A DNA stretch of 13,500 nucleotides from Frankiales bacterium (GTDB lineage Bacteria > Actinomycetota > Actinomycetes > Mycobacteriales > SCTD01): NCBI GenBank assembly GCA_025464915.1, contig JAODNF010000025.1, positions 1 to 13,500 on the forward strand. The letters are read 5' to 3'. A program made the translations under genes and the position numbers. Numbering within the stretch: the first letter of the stretch is position 1; each line of letters starts with the position of its first letter. Below, piece by piece: positions 7,068 through 13,500 of this stretch. The notes beneath the pieces were generated by a model. The model worked only from the letters and a program-made list of their open reading frames with translations. It was not told where the DNA came from and did no database searches.

Positions 7068-8468
7068 ATGCGCGCACGGATGCTCTGCCTTGCCCTCGTC
7101 CTGGGTGCTGCGGCCTGCTCGTCAGGCAGCAGCGGTACCAAGAAGCCGGTCCTCAACGACGACGTGACGTCCCTGGCCCACAAGGCCTGCGGCACGCCCT
7201 GCACGGGAACCCTCGAGGGGGCTCCCTACAAGGTCGAGGTGCCGGCGACCTGGAACGGGACGCTGCTGCTGTGGTCGCACGGCTACCGCAACGCGGCCGC
7301 CGCGCCGCCCGACTTCGCCGCTCCCGACCGGTCCCCGGACGACGCGCCGGACGACGCCACCGCCACGCAGCTGCTGGCGCAGGGCTACGCCCTGGCCGGC
7401 TCGGCGTACGCCAGCAACGGGTGGGCGGTGCAGGACGGTGTGAAGGCGGGCGAGCAGCTGCAGGCCTGGTTCACCACGAACGTGGGCAAGCCGCGCCGTA
7501 CGTATGTCTGGGGAGCCTCCCTGGGCGGGCTCATCACCGAGCTGATCAGCGAGAAGCACCCGGAGTGGGTGACCGGCGCGGCGCCGGAGTGCGGCGCGGT
7601 GGCCGGCACCACCGAGAACCTGGACGGTGCGCTCGCGATCGCCTACCTGGTGAAGACGCTCATCGACCCGTCGCTGAAGATCACGGACTACGCCTCGCCG
7701 GCGGAGTCGGTCGCGGCCTTCCAGAAGGCGCAGAAGTCGGTCGTGGCCGCCGCGCAGGACGTCAACGGCGGCGGCACGGCCAAGGTCGTGGCGATCGCCA
7801 CCATCGCCCGGCTGGCCGCGCAGACCAAGACCTACGACGGCCACGACGCCGTGTCGCAGATCAGCGCCAAGGTCGAGGACATCCTCACCGCCATGGGCTT
7901 CGCCACGTTCGGGCAGCAGGAGTTCGCCACCCGCGTCGGGGGACAGGGCCTGGACATCACCGGCTTCGACTTCGCCAAGAGCGTCACGTCCGACGACCGC
8001 ACCACCGTCGGTGCCTACCCGAAGGGCGACCTCGACGCCTACCTCGCGGCGCTAAAGGCGGGCGTCCGCCCGGACGTCGACCCGGCGGCCCGGGCCAAGG
8101 CCAAGGAGCAGGGCGAGACGACCGGCAGGATCGCGCACCCGACGATCACGCTGCACGACGAGCAGGACCCGCTGGTCGTGCCGCAGAACGAGCGCGTGCT
8201 GGGTGACCGGGTGTTCGCGAACAAGGCGGTCGGCAACCTCGTGCAGCTGTTCACGAAGCCGCCGGCGACCTACAGCGACGCCCCCTACGGCGCGGGCCAC
8301 TGCACGTTCACCACAACCGAGCAGGTCGGGCTCGTCACGGCCCTCGACCACTGGGTGCGGACGGGTGCGCGGTCCACCCCGACCTATGCCGCGACGGTGT
8401 TCGCGCAGCCCACCGGGCTCGACACTTCGTACTACCCTGCGCCGTTCGCGCTGACCTCTTCATCGTAG
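7068..8468 (+). CDS. secreted lipoprotein, alpha/beta-hydrolase fold (serine hydrolase)
   Basis: 466 residues. The N-terminus MRARMLCLALVLGAAAC is a lipoprotein signal with the lipidated cysteine at 17, followed by a Ser/Gly linker, so the enzyme should sit on the outer face of the membrane. An alpha/beta-hydrolase order is readable: oxyanion-side WSHGY near 69-73, nucleophile elbow WGASLGG with Ser151, the acid in HDEQDPLV (Asp364 or Asp367), and His411 in GAGHCTF. The stretch between elbow and acid (about 180-355) is longer than in a minimal hydrolase and probably forms a lid or cap. Cys41 and Cys45 may form a disulphide. The substrate is unknown; being next to acyltransferase and glycan genes, an envelope ester is a reasonable guess only. 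No strong terminator follows it before the small gene at 8590. Confidence 0.8.
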   Translation: MRARMLCLALVLGAAACSSGSSGTKKPVLNDDVTSLAHKACGTPCTGTLEGAPYKVEVPATWNGTLLLWSHGYRNAAAAPPDFAAPDRSPDDAPDDATATQLLAQGYALAGSAYASNGWAVQDGVKAGEQLQAWFTTNVGKPRRTYVWGASLGGLITELISEKHPEWVTGAAPECGAVAGTTENLDGALAIAYLVKTLIDPSLKITDYASPAESVAAFQKAQKSVVAAAQDVNGGGTAKVVAIATIARLAAQTKTYDGHDAVSQISAKVEDILTAMGFATFGQQEFATRVGGQGLDITGFDFAKSVTSDDRTTVGAYPKGDLDAYLAALKAGVRPDVDPAARAKAKEQGETTGRIAHPTITLHDEQDPLVVPQNERVLGDRVFANKAVGNLVQLFTKPPATYSDAPYGAGHCTFTTTEQVGLVTALDHWVRTGARSTPTYAATVFAQPTGLDTSYYPAPFALTSSS

Positions 8469-8576
8469 TCGCTGGGTGAGGAGAAACCCCTCTAAGTGAC
8501 TAGTGCCCCGAACTGGGTCATTCGTGTTGCATGTCCTTGAGGCTGCCGTCACGACGGAGTGATGTGTGCCCGCTCT

Positions 8577-8583
8577 GAGGAGG
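8577..8583 (+). promoter_or_regulatory. ribosome-binding site of the small membrane peptide gene
   Basis: GAGGAGG lies six bases before the ATG at 8590. It is only two bases from the alternative ATG at 8586, too close to serve it. The site therefore selects the 46-codon frame over the upstream extension of the transporter frame. Confidence 0.75.
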
Positions 8584-8589
8584 ACATGG

Positions 8590-8730
8590 ATGACGACAAC
8601 CCTGGTAGCAGGGGTGCTCGCCTCGTTGCTGGCGGTCGGTACGACCGTCGGTGTGGTCAAGGCGGTACACAGCCACTCGGCAGATCGTGTGAAGCCGGCA
8701 TCGACGGCGCCCGTGTACGGGTCCCGCTGA
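8590..8730 (+). CDS. 46-residue DUF2613-like single-span membrane peptide
   Basis: The frame encodes 46 residues: MTTTLVAGVLASLLAVGTT, then VGVVKAVHSHSADRVK and a C-terminus ending PVYGSR. One hydrophobic segment (about 5-23) is followed by a polar tail, giving a single membrane span or an uncleaved signal. It has the best ribosome-binding site in the window, and its TGA at 8728-8730 overlaps the transporter ATG as TGATG, so the two are translationally coupled. The layout and C-terminal Tyr-Gly-x-Arg recall DUF2613, small actinobacterial proteins such as Rv0236A beside aftD in M. tuberculosis, whose C-terminus I remember as YGNRS. Function is unknown; a role as a small partner of the transporter is inference. 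The gene is easily missed because the transporter frame is open straight through it. Confidence 0.75.
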   Translation: MTTTLVAGVLASLLAVGTTVGVVKAVHSHSADRVKPASTAPVYGSR

Positions 8731-10484
8731 TGACCGCCGCCGCGCTCGAGGCGCCCGTGACCCGGCCCACCGCCGTTCAGCGACTGTGGCGTCGGGAGCT
8801 CAGCCACTACCCCGAGAACACCCACCGCTACGCGCTGCTGGGCATCGTCGTGCTCTCGACAGTGATCCTCTACTACGAGAACTACGTCGGCGGTTCGGTC
8901 GCCACCAAGATCCTCTCCGACCTCCACATGTCGTTCAGCTACTACGTCTACCTGCTCGTGGTGGCCAACGCGATCGGCGCGTTCGCGTCGCTCGCCGCCG
9001 GTCTGGCCGACAAGGCCGGGCGCGCCAACCTCGTGGCGTACGGCCTCGTGATCACCGGGCTCCTGACGGCGTTCGCCTTCCCCAACGTCGAGACGAAGTT
9101 CCAGTTCGCCGCGGTCAGCGCGTGCCTGGGCGTCGTCGAGGGCATCGTGCTCGTCGCCACCCCGGCCCTCATCCGTGACTTCAGCCCGCAGCTCGGCCGC
9201 GCGTCGGCCATGGGGTTCTGGACGCTCGGGCCGGTCGTCGGCTCGCTCGTCGTCAGCCAGGTCGCGACCGCCACGCTCAAGCACAACCCGGAGTGGCAGC
9301 ACCAGTTCGTCATCTGCGGTGTCGTCGGGCTCGTGGTCGCTGCGATCGCGCTGTTCTCGCTGCGCGAGCTGACGCCGCGCCTGCGTGACCAGCTGATGAT
9401 CTCCGCGCACGACAAGGCACTCATCGAGGCCCGGGCCAAGGGCATCGACGTCGAGGCGGCGCTGCGCAAGCCGTGGAGCCAGGTCGTCCGGCCCAGCATC
9501 GTCGGGTCGGCCATCGCCATCGGCCTGTTCCTGCTCAGCTACTACACGGCCGTCGCGTTCTTCCCGATCTTCTTCCAGACCGTCCAGGGCTTCACGGCCG
9601 ACCAGGCCAACGGCCTGCTCCGCTACTACTGGGCGTCCAACGCGATCGCGCTGGTCGTCGCCGGCGTGCTCTCCGACCGGCTGCGCGTCCGCAAGCCGTT
9701 CATGCTGTTCGGTGCCATCGGTGCCGTCGGCGTCACGATGCTCATCCGCTACCTGACGCCGCACACCGACACGTCCTACAACGCGTGGGCGTTCGTGCTC
9801 TGCCTGGTCGGGATCTACGGCGGCTTCGCGTTCGCCTGCTGGATGGCGTCCTTCACCGAGACGGTCGAGGACATCAACCCGGCGCTCACCGCGCACGGGC
9901 TCGCCGTCTGGGGGTGGCTGCTCCGCGCCATCGTGGCGCTCAGCTTCCTGATCCTCCCGCAGGTGATCAGCTCGGTCAGCCCGCTGGTCAACCACGGCGC
10001 CGAGGTCCAGGCCGCGGCCGCCCGCAACGCGCAGATCCTCCCGACGGTGCAGGCGAACCAGAAGCTGCTCAACTCAGTGTCTGCCCGCTACCCGGACGGC
10101 AACGTCCCGGCCGACGTGCAGAAGCAGGTCGTGGAGGCGGTCGGAGCCTCGGTGGCGACCAAGCTGCTCGAGGAGCCGGCCAAGACCGACTTCGGCCCCA
10201 CGGGCGTGCTGACGAAGTACGGCAGCCAGGTCAGCTCGGCCCAGTCCGACGCACCGGGCCAGTGGCAGAACTGGTTCCTCGTCTGCGCTCTCGGTCAGCT
10301 GTTCTTCATCCCGATGGTCTTCGTGCTCCGCGGTCCGTGGAGCACCCGGAAGGCCCGCGAGGAGTCGGACGCCCGCGAGGCGGCCCTCGACGCCGAGCTG
10401 CGCCGGATGGCTGCACCGCCGGTCGACATCAGCCAGCCGCGTGCGGCCGGTGACAACTCGGGAACCTCGCTCCGCTCGAGCTAG
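8730..10484 (+). CDS. major facilitator superfamily transporter with large loop before the last helix
   Basis: 584 residues from ATG 8730, which shares its A with the stop of the preceding small gene; longer starts in this frame read through that gene and are rejected. About twelve helices are visible. The N-terminal half has MFS motif A as GLADKAGRAN (residues 91-100), and the C-terminal half its counterpart GVLSDRLRVRK. Unusually, about 100 mostly polar residues (about 412-515) separate the penultimate helix, ending LSFLILPQVISS, from the last, which begins near QNWFLVCALGQLFF. The loop includes a helical, Gln/Ala-rich part and a segment with PADVQKQVVEAVGASVATKL. It should lie outside the cell if the helix count is right. 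The C-terminal tail of about 45 residues is charged and cytoplasmic. Substrate is not evident; general sugar, acid or drug MFS assignments cannot be separated by eye. Confidence 0.85.
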   Translation: MTAAALEAPVTRPTAVQRLWRRELSHYPENTHRYALLGIVVLSTVILYYENYVGGSVATKILSDLHMSFSYYVYLLVVANAIGAFASLAAGLADKAGRANLVAYGLVITGLLTAFAFPNVETKFQFAAVSACLGVVEGIVLVATPALIRDFSPQLGRASAMGFWTLGPVVGSLVVSQVATATLKHNPEWQHQFVICGVVGLVVAAIALFSLRELTPRLRDQLMISAHDKALIEARAKGIDVEAALRKPWSQVVRPSIVGSAIAIGLFLLSYYTAVAFFPIFFQTVQGFTADQANGLLRYYWASNAIALVVAGVLSDRLRVRKPFMLFGAIGAVGVTMLIRYLTPHTDTSYNAWAFVLCLVGIYGGFAFACWMASFTETVEDINPALTAHGLAVWGWLLRAIVALSFLILPQVISSVSPLVNHGAEVQAAAARNAQILPTVQANQKLLNSVSARYPDGNVPADVQKQVVEAVGASVATKLLEEPAKTDFGPTGVLTKYGSQVSSAQSDAPGQWQNWFLVCALGQLFFIPMVFVLRGPWSTRKAREESDAREAALDAELRRMAAPPVDISQPRAAGDNSGTSLRSS

Positions 10485-10493
10485 GAGCCCGCA

Positions 10494-10545
10494 CGGACAG
10501 CGACCCCCGGAGCCACGGACGGCACCGGGGGTCCTGACCTGTCCG
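10494..10545 (+). terminator. strong two-part hairpin after the transporter gene
   Basis: Outer arms CGGACAG (10494-10500) and CTGTCCG (10539-10545) enclose perfect inner arms GACCCCCGG (10502-10510) and CCGGGGGTC (10525-10533), 16 paired bases in all around a 14-base loop, with a one-by-five internal loop. It begins ten bases after the TAG at 10482-10484. No T-run follows. A terminator is the simplest reading. Confidence 0.7.
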
Positions 10546-10693
10546 GGCGCAGGGTGATCGGACACCGGAGTGCGGTGAGCGCACACCTGCCAGCCCGGGC
10601 CGTGGTCCCGGAGGTCCGCAGGACGAAAGGCCAACGCAGGGGCGCTTCGCGCACGCCGGGCCGACCACGATCCGCAGCGGCGCGATCCTGCTG

Positions 10694-10711
10694 GGTTGCG
10701 CCGGTTGCGCC
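10694..10711 (+). repeat. tandem 9-bp repeat upstream of the DUF4185-like gene
   Basis: GGTTGCGCC occurs twice in perfect tandem, ending five bases before the candidate -35 at 10716. That is where activator sites commonly lie. The rest of the roughly 230-bp gap (10546-10774) shows no gene and nothing else I can name. Confidence 0.5.
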
Positions 10712-10715
10712 CGCT

Positions 10716-10743
10716 TTGAGCCATGAGATGAGTTCCGGATAGT
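10716..10743 (+). promoter_or_regulatory. candidate promoter of the DUF4185-like gene
   Basis: TTGAGC at 10716-10721 and GATAGT at 10738-10743 are 16 bases apart and each match four of six sigma-70 consensus bases. This would give a leader of about 25 bases before the ATG at 10775. Placement just after the tandem 9-mer supports it weakly. Confidence 0.35.
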
Positions 10744-10774
10744 GACCACTCGTCGGGCGGGTCGTTGACCGTGC

Positions 10775-11863
10775 ATGCCCAGCCTCCGTCACGTGCACGC
10801 CGCGCTCGGCGCCCTCGTGCTGGCGGTCGGCGTGGGCGTGGCCCTCACCAGCCACCAGGCCGTCGCGCAGGAGGCGGTCACCGTCGCCGCGCAGCACCCG
10901 GCCAGTTGCACGGCGCCGGCGCCGACGACAGCTGCCGGCTACCAGGCGATGTTCGACGACAAGGACGACGCGACCTGGGCCGGCGGTGACCAGGCGGCCA
11001 CGGTCGCGCTGCCCGACGGCCGCGAGCTGTGGCTGTTCGGCGACACGCTCCGCGGCGACCGGCTCGTCCACAACTCGCTGCTCCTGCAGCGAGGCGGCTG
11101 CCTGACGGCCGTCGCCGCCCACGACGAGGTCATCCCGACCCGCACCGACGGCCAGTGGTACTGGCCGCAGTCCGCGGTGGTCCAGGGCAAGCAGCTCCTC
11201 GTCTTCTGCGGCCGCGTCGTCCGTACCGGCCCCGGCGCGTTCGACTTCCGCACCACCGGCACCGAGCTCGCTGTCTTCGACCTCAGCGCCCGGACGCCGC
11301 GCTTCGTGCGGATGGCGGCCACGCCCTCGACGATCGCGAGCGAGGAGCACAGCCAGTACGGCGCGGCCACCGTCCGCGACGGGGACTGGCTCTACGTCTA
11401 CGGCACCCGCCACGTCAGCGGGGCTTTCGGTCGCTCGGTCACCGTGGCCCGGGTGCACCCCTCGGAGGTCCTCAGCGCCGCCTCCTGGCGCTTCTGGACG
11501 GGACAACGCTGGTCGACCTCCGCAGCCCTGGCGGCTCCCGTTGCGGACCGCTGGTCCACCGCCCTCAGCGTCTGGCGCGCCCCCGACGGCAGCTTCCGCT
11601 CGCTGACCAAGAAGGACGACGTCTACGGCCACTCCGTCGTGGCGGGCCGGGCCAGCTCACCGACGTCCGGCTTCAGCCACCGCGTCGTCCTGGACGCCCC
11701 GTCGACCAAGGCCTTCCTGCACTACAACGCGCTCGCCCACCCTGAGATCCGGCTCCCCAGCGGCCTGCTGCTCGTCACCGTCTGCCAGAACAGCACCGAC
11801 CTCACGCGCGTGATCGGGGACCACTCGATCTACAAGCCGCAGTTCCAGACCGTCCGGCCGTAG
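10775..11863 (+). CDS. secreted DUF4185-like beta-propeller protein, possible glycoside hydrolase
   Basis: 362 residues. The N-terminus MPSLRHVHAALGALVLAVGV is a Sec signal with a likely cleavage after AVA (residue 31), so the mature protein is exported. An in-frame TGA at 10766-10768 fixes ATG 10775 as the first start; no clear ribosome-binding site is seen. The repeated pattern of WAGGDQAATVALPDG, ELWLFGDTLRGD, WYWPQSAVVQGKQLLVFCGRV, EEHSQYGAATVRDGDWLYVYG and YNALAHPEIRLPSGLLLVTVC is that of a five-bladed propeller of the DUF4185 or related DUF5005 type. Some DUF4185 proteins cut D-arabinan (family GH183), which would fit the nearby AftD arabinan enzyme. Which acidic residues would be catalytic I cannot assign; the conserved GGD and FGDT aspartates are candidates. 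Fold confidence is good, activity is inference. Confidence 0.7.
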   Translation: MPSLRHVHAALGALVLAVGVGVALTSHQAVAQEAVTVAAQHPASCTAPAPTTAAGYQAMFDDKDDATWAGGDQAATVALPDGRELWLFGDTLRGDRLVHNSLLLQRGGCLTAVAAHDEVIPTRTDGQWYWPQSAVVQGKQLLVFCGRVVRTGPGAFDFRTTGTELAVFDLSARTPRFVRMAATPSTIASEEHSQYGAATVRDGDWLYVYGTRHVSGAFGRSVTVARVHPSEVLSAASWRFWTGQRWSTSAALAAPVADRWSTALSVWRAPDGSFRSLTKKDDVYGHSVVAGRASSPTSGFSHRVVLDAPSTKAFLHYNALAHPEIRLPSGLLLVTVCQNSTDLTRVIGDHSIYKPQFQTVRP

Positions 11864-12076
11864 CTCGGGCACCAGATCCGGCTTCGGGTGGCCGCCCTGC
11901 AGGCTCGACGACGCAGAGCTGCGGGACATACCCACCATCCACGACAGACGTCCCTGTCTGATCCACGGCCAGCCCTCACCTGGCGGGAGGTGGCGAGGCG
12001 GCCAGCTCGGCGGCAGCGTGAGTGGACGCCCCGTCGCCCGACGCGGTGCCTCGACCCGAACAGGTCACCAAGGTGC

Positions 12077-12082
12077 AAGGAG
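12077..12082 (+). promoter_or_regulatory. ribosome-binding site of the HesB-like gene
   Basis: AAGGAG lies five bases before the ATG at 12088, selecting this start over the upstream in-frame ATG at 12022, which has no such site. The preceding gap, 11864-12087, holds no other gene that I can support. Confidence 0.7.
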
Positions 12083-12087
12083 ATCCC

Positions 12088-12354
12088 ATGATCACCATGA
12101 CCACCGAGGCCGCGACCCTCATCACCCATCTCATCAACGACAGCGACCTGCCCGACTCGGCCGGCCTGCGACTCGGAACCGACCCGGTCGTCGGTTCTCT
12201 CGCGATGAGCCTGAGCCGGAAGCCCAGGAGCAGCGACGTCGTGATCCATCACGGTGGCGCACTGCTGTTCCTGGCCCCCACGGTGGCCGACAGCCTCAAC
12301 GGTCGAACCCTGAGGGCGCAGCTGGAAGACCGCCCAGCGTTCTACCTGACCTGA
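12088..12354 (+). CDS. HesB/IscA-like small protein without cysteines
   Basis: 88 residues from the ATG with the AAGGAG site. The pattern MITMTTEAATLITHLIND, then LPDSAGLRLGTD, LAMSLSRKP, VVIHHGGALLFLAPTVADSLNG and a short final strand follows the A-type iron-sulphur carrier fold. True IscA/ErpA/HesB carriers bind the cluster with three conserved cysteines; this sequence has no cysteine at all, so it cannot act as such a carrier. Cysteine-poor versions annotated as HesB-like are, as I recall, common in actinobacteria and have no established function. No neighbouring iron-sulphur assembly gene is present. Whether the gene is co-transcribed with anything is unclear; the next gene faces it from the other strand. 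Confidence 0.7.
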   Translation: MITMTTEAATLITHLINDSDLPDSAGLRLGTDPVVGSLAMSLSRKPRSSDVVIHHGGALLFLAPTVADSLNGRTLRAQLEDRPAFYLT

Positions 12355-12422
12355 AAGCACGTCCTCAGAGCTGGCAAGAGGCCCGCGGCAGCTGTCGGTC
12401 CTTCGCGTCGGTCGCGTCATGA

Positions 12423-12470
12423 GTGTTGGAAGCGCTTGCCCAGCGCTACGCGGAGGGCATCGACTACTGA
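12423..12470 (+). pseudogene. possible relic of a SHOCT-domain C-terminus
   Basis: The frame GTG 12423 to TGA 12470 encodes 15 residues reading LEALAQRYAEGIDY after the start. SHOCT domains typically read like L-x-x-L-x-x-RYA-x-G-E-I-D, so this resembles one cut short and missing the glutamate before Ile-Asp. An in-frame TGA at 12420 closes the frame upstream and no membrane segment precedes it. It may be a decayed fragment or chance; very low confidence. Confidence 0.15.
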
Positions 12471-12479
12471 CCAGCTGGA

Positions 12480-12501
12480 AGGCTCCAGCCAACGGGAGCC
12501 T
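12480..12501 (-). terminator. hairpin at the 3' end of the cation exchanger gene
   Basis: AGGCTCC (12480-12486) and GGAGCCT (12495-12501) pair perfectly over 7 bp around an 8-base loop, three bases beyond the exchanger's stop codon on the minus strand. Only two T residues follow in that direction. It could also block transcription coming from the HesB-like gene. Confidence 0.5.
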
Positions 12502-12504
12502 CCC

Positions 12505-13500
12505 TCAGGACGGTAGGAAGGTCAGGCCTACGACCCCAAGTGCGTACGCGGCCAGCACGGCGATGCTGTCGATGCCGAGTCGCGCGTGCTGGTGCGCCGG
12601 CCGGAACAGCAACCCGGCCATGTAGATGATCGTCAGCAGAGCGCCGAGTGCCGTGAGGTAGAGGTCGCTGTTGTGCGCGTTCGGCAGGATCGCCTTGCCA
12701 CTGACGACCGTCGCGAGCAACAGCAGCACCGGCAGGAACGCATTGCCGCCGAAGATGTCGCCGAACGCGAGCTGGTAGTCGCCGCTGCGGACGGCCGTGA
12801 GCCCGGTCGAGAGCTCCGGGAGAGAGGTGGCAGCCGCCAGAACGGTTGCCCCGAAAAGGACCCCTGACAGGCCGAGGTGGTCGGCGGCCTGGCTCCCGCT
12901 CTCCTCGAGCAGCGCCCCGGCGATGAGGGTGACAAGAGCGGCCGCGCCGAAGACCGTGACCGCTCGGCCGGTGCCGATGCCGTTCTTCGTCGCGGCCGCC
13001 GCGCGCTTCTTCGCCGAGTGCCCGCGTGGCTCCGGTTGCGAGTCGGGCGCGTTGCCGTTGTCCTGCCAAGGGAGAGTCGCCGCGCGCCGGGTGAGGAGCA
13101 GCCCTAAGACCCAAATGACCGCGATGGCGATGACGTCTGGGCTCAGCCGGAATGCGATCGCGCCCTTCGGGAGCTGCGCGCCCATGACGACGACGGCGAG
13201 CACCGCGACGACGACCGCACCTTCGAGGACGAGCAGCAGGCTTGCCGCCTGGTAGGTCAGGGGGCGCCGAACGCGGACGCCGAACGCATCCAGCGCGACC
13301 AGGACGACCGTCTGGATCGCGATCCCACCGAGGATGTTGCTGACAGCGACGTCAACCTGCCCGTTGAGCGCCGCCACGACGGTGATCGCGATCTCGGGCA
13401 GGTTGGTGGCCACCGCCAGCAGTACCAACCCGCCGAGGGCCGCGCCGAGGTGAAACCGGTCCGACAGGACGTCGGTGTAGTTCGACAGGAACACCCCCGC
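12505..13500 (-). CDS. CaCA-family sodium/calcium (or cation/proton) exchanger, N-terminus outside window
   Basis: At least 331 residues to the stop at 12505-12507. The frame is open through the window end, and the residues before the GTG at 13494 (Ala-Gly) continue what looks like the first helix, so the gene is cut, probably by a few tens of residues. CaCA antiporters swap Ca2+ or other cations against Na+ or H+ across the membrane using two inverted alpha-repeats. Alpha-1 is ATNLPEIAITVVAALNGQ followed by VSNILGG; alpha-2 is ATSLPELSTGLTAVRSG followed by FGDIFGGN. Both keep the membrane-embedded glutamate in the LPE motif. A polar Arg/Lys/Ala-rich linker of about 40 residues joins the halves, with PWQDNG and AKKRAAAATK. 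The ion cannot be told from sequence. Gene is convergent with the HesB-like gene; its promoter lies outside. Confidence 0.85.
   Translation of the reverse strand, partial: AGVFLSNYTDVLSDRFHLGAALGGLVLLAVATNLPEIAITVVAALNGQVDVAVSNILGGIAIQTVVLVALDAFGVRVRRPLTYQAASLLLVLEGAVVVAVLAVVVMGAQLPKGAIAFRLSPDVIAIAVIWVLGLLLTRRAATLPWQDNGNAPDSQPEPRGHSAKKRAAAATKNGIGTGRAVTVFGAAALVTLIAGALLEESGSQAADHLGLSGVLFGATVLAAATSLPELSTGLTAVRSGDYQLAFGDIFGGNAFLPVLLLLATVVSGKAILPNAHNSDLYLTALGALLTIIYMAGLLFRPAHQHARLGIDSIAVLAAYALGVVGLTFLPS

Noticed and set aside
8469..8576. Promoter or terminator between the lipoprotein and small peptide genes
   Set aside because: Only 4-bp stems and poor -10/-35 candidates are visible, so I could not support either.
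8559..8729. N-terminal 57-residue extension of the MFS transporter
   Set aside because: It overlaps the 46-codon gene with the real ribosome-binding site, reads as non-membrane Arg/Gly sequence, and its start has no suitable site.
8460..9995. 511-residue minus-strand frame opposite the transporter
   Set aside because: Composition is Asp/Glu/Arg/His-rich without domains, the usual antisense shadow of a GC-rich membrane protein gene.
10546..10693. Riboswitch or small RNA ahead of the DUF4185-like gene
   Set aside because: Short stems such as GCGC-TTC-GCGC occur but no known riboswitch consensus is recognisable.
12022..12087. Earlier ATG for the HesB-like protein
   Set aside because: No ribosome-binding site, and the HesB-like pattern begins at the ATG at 12088, which has AAGGAG.
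12018..12422. 134-residue plus-strand frame across the HesB-like gene
   Set aside because: Arg/His-rich product without domains; frame-shifted shadow of the real gene.

Overview
The window is very GC-rich with strongly GC-biased third codon positions, and most of its genes have their closest recognisable relatives in Actinobacteria. Several starts have a TANNNT -10 hexamer 6-7 bases ahead and no Shine-Dalgarno sequence, a leaderless pattern common in that phylum. I cannot name genus or species.

Positions 1-7012 hold a cell-envelope glycan block on alternating strands: the C-terminal 742 residues of an AftD-type arabinofuranosyltransferase (+), an acyltransferase-3 membrane protein (-), a polytopic GT-C-like membrane protein (+), a GT4 glycosyltransferase (-) and a class I SAM methyltransferase (+). 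From memory, this is the order and relative orientation of Mycobacterium tuberculosis Rv0236c (aftD), Rv0228 (tmaT-like), Rv0226c, Rv0225 and Rv0224c (mtrP-like), without the Rv0227c and Rv0229c-Rv0235c genes. The convergent pairs overlap by 68 and 32 bp, and the one wholly divergent pair with two clear starts is separated by only 33 bp carrying two opposed leaderless promoters.

Positions 7068-11863 run on the plus strand: a lipoprotein alpha/beta hydrolase, a 46-residue DUF2613-like membrane peptide overlapping (TGATG) a 584-residue major facilitator transporter with an unusual ~100-residue loop before its last helix, and a secreted DUF4185-like beta-propeller. Some DUF4185 proteins are endo-D-arabinanases (GH183), so a link to the arabinan made by AftD is plausible but unproven. 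A DUF2613 peptide lies beside aftD in M. tuberculosis (Rv0236A, from memory), so this section is probably part of the same envelope neighbourhood.

Positions 12088-13500 look like ordinary housekeeping or accessory genes: a cysteine-free HesB/IscA-like protein, a short SHOCT-like relic, and a CaCA-family cation exchanger on the minus strand cut by the window end.

I see no tRNA, rRNA, CRISPR array, insertion sequence, integrase or phage gene. No new defence or mobile system is evident. The points most worth following are the conserved alternating envelope block, the overlooked small gene fused by naive ORF calling to the transporter, the likely non-canonical start of the GT4 gene, and the DUF4185 protein.
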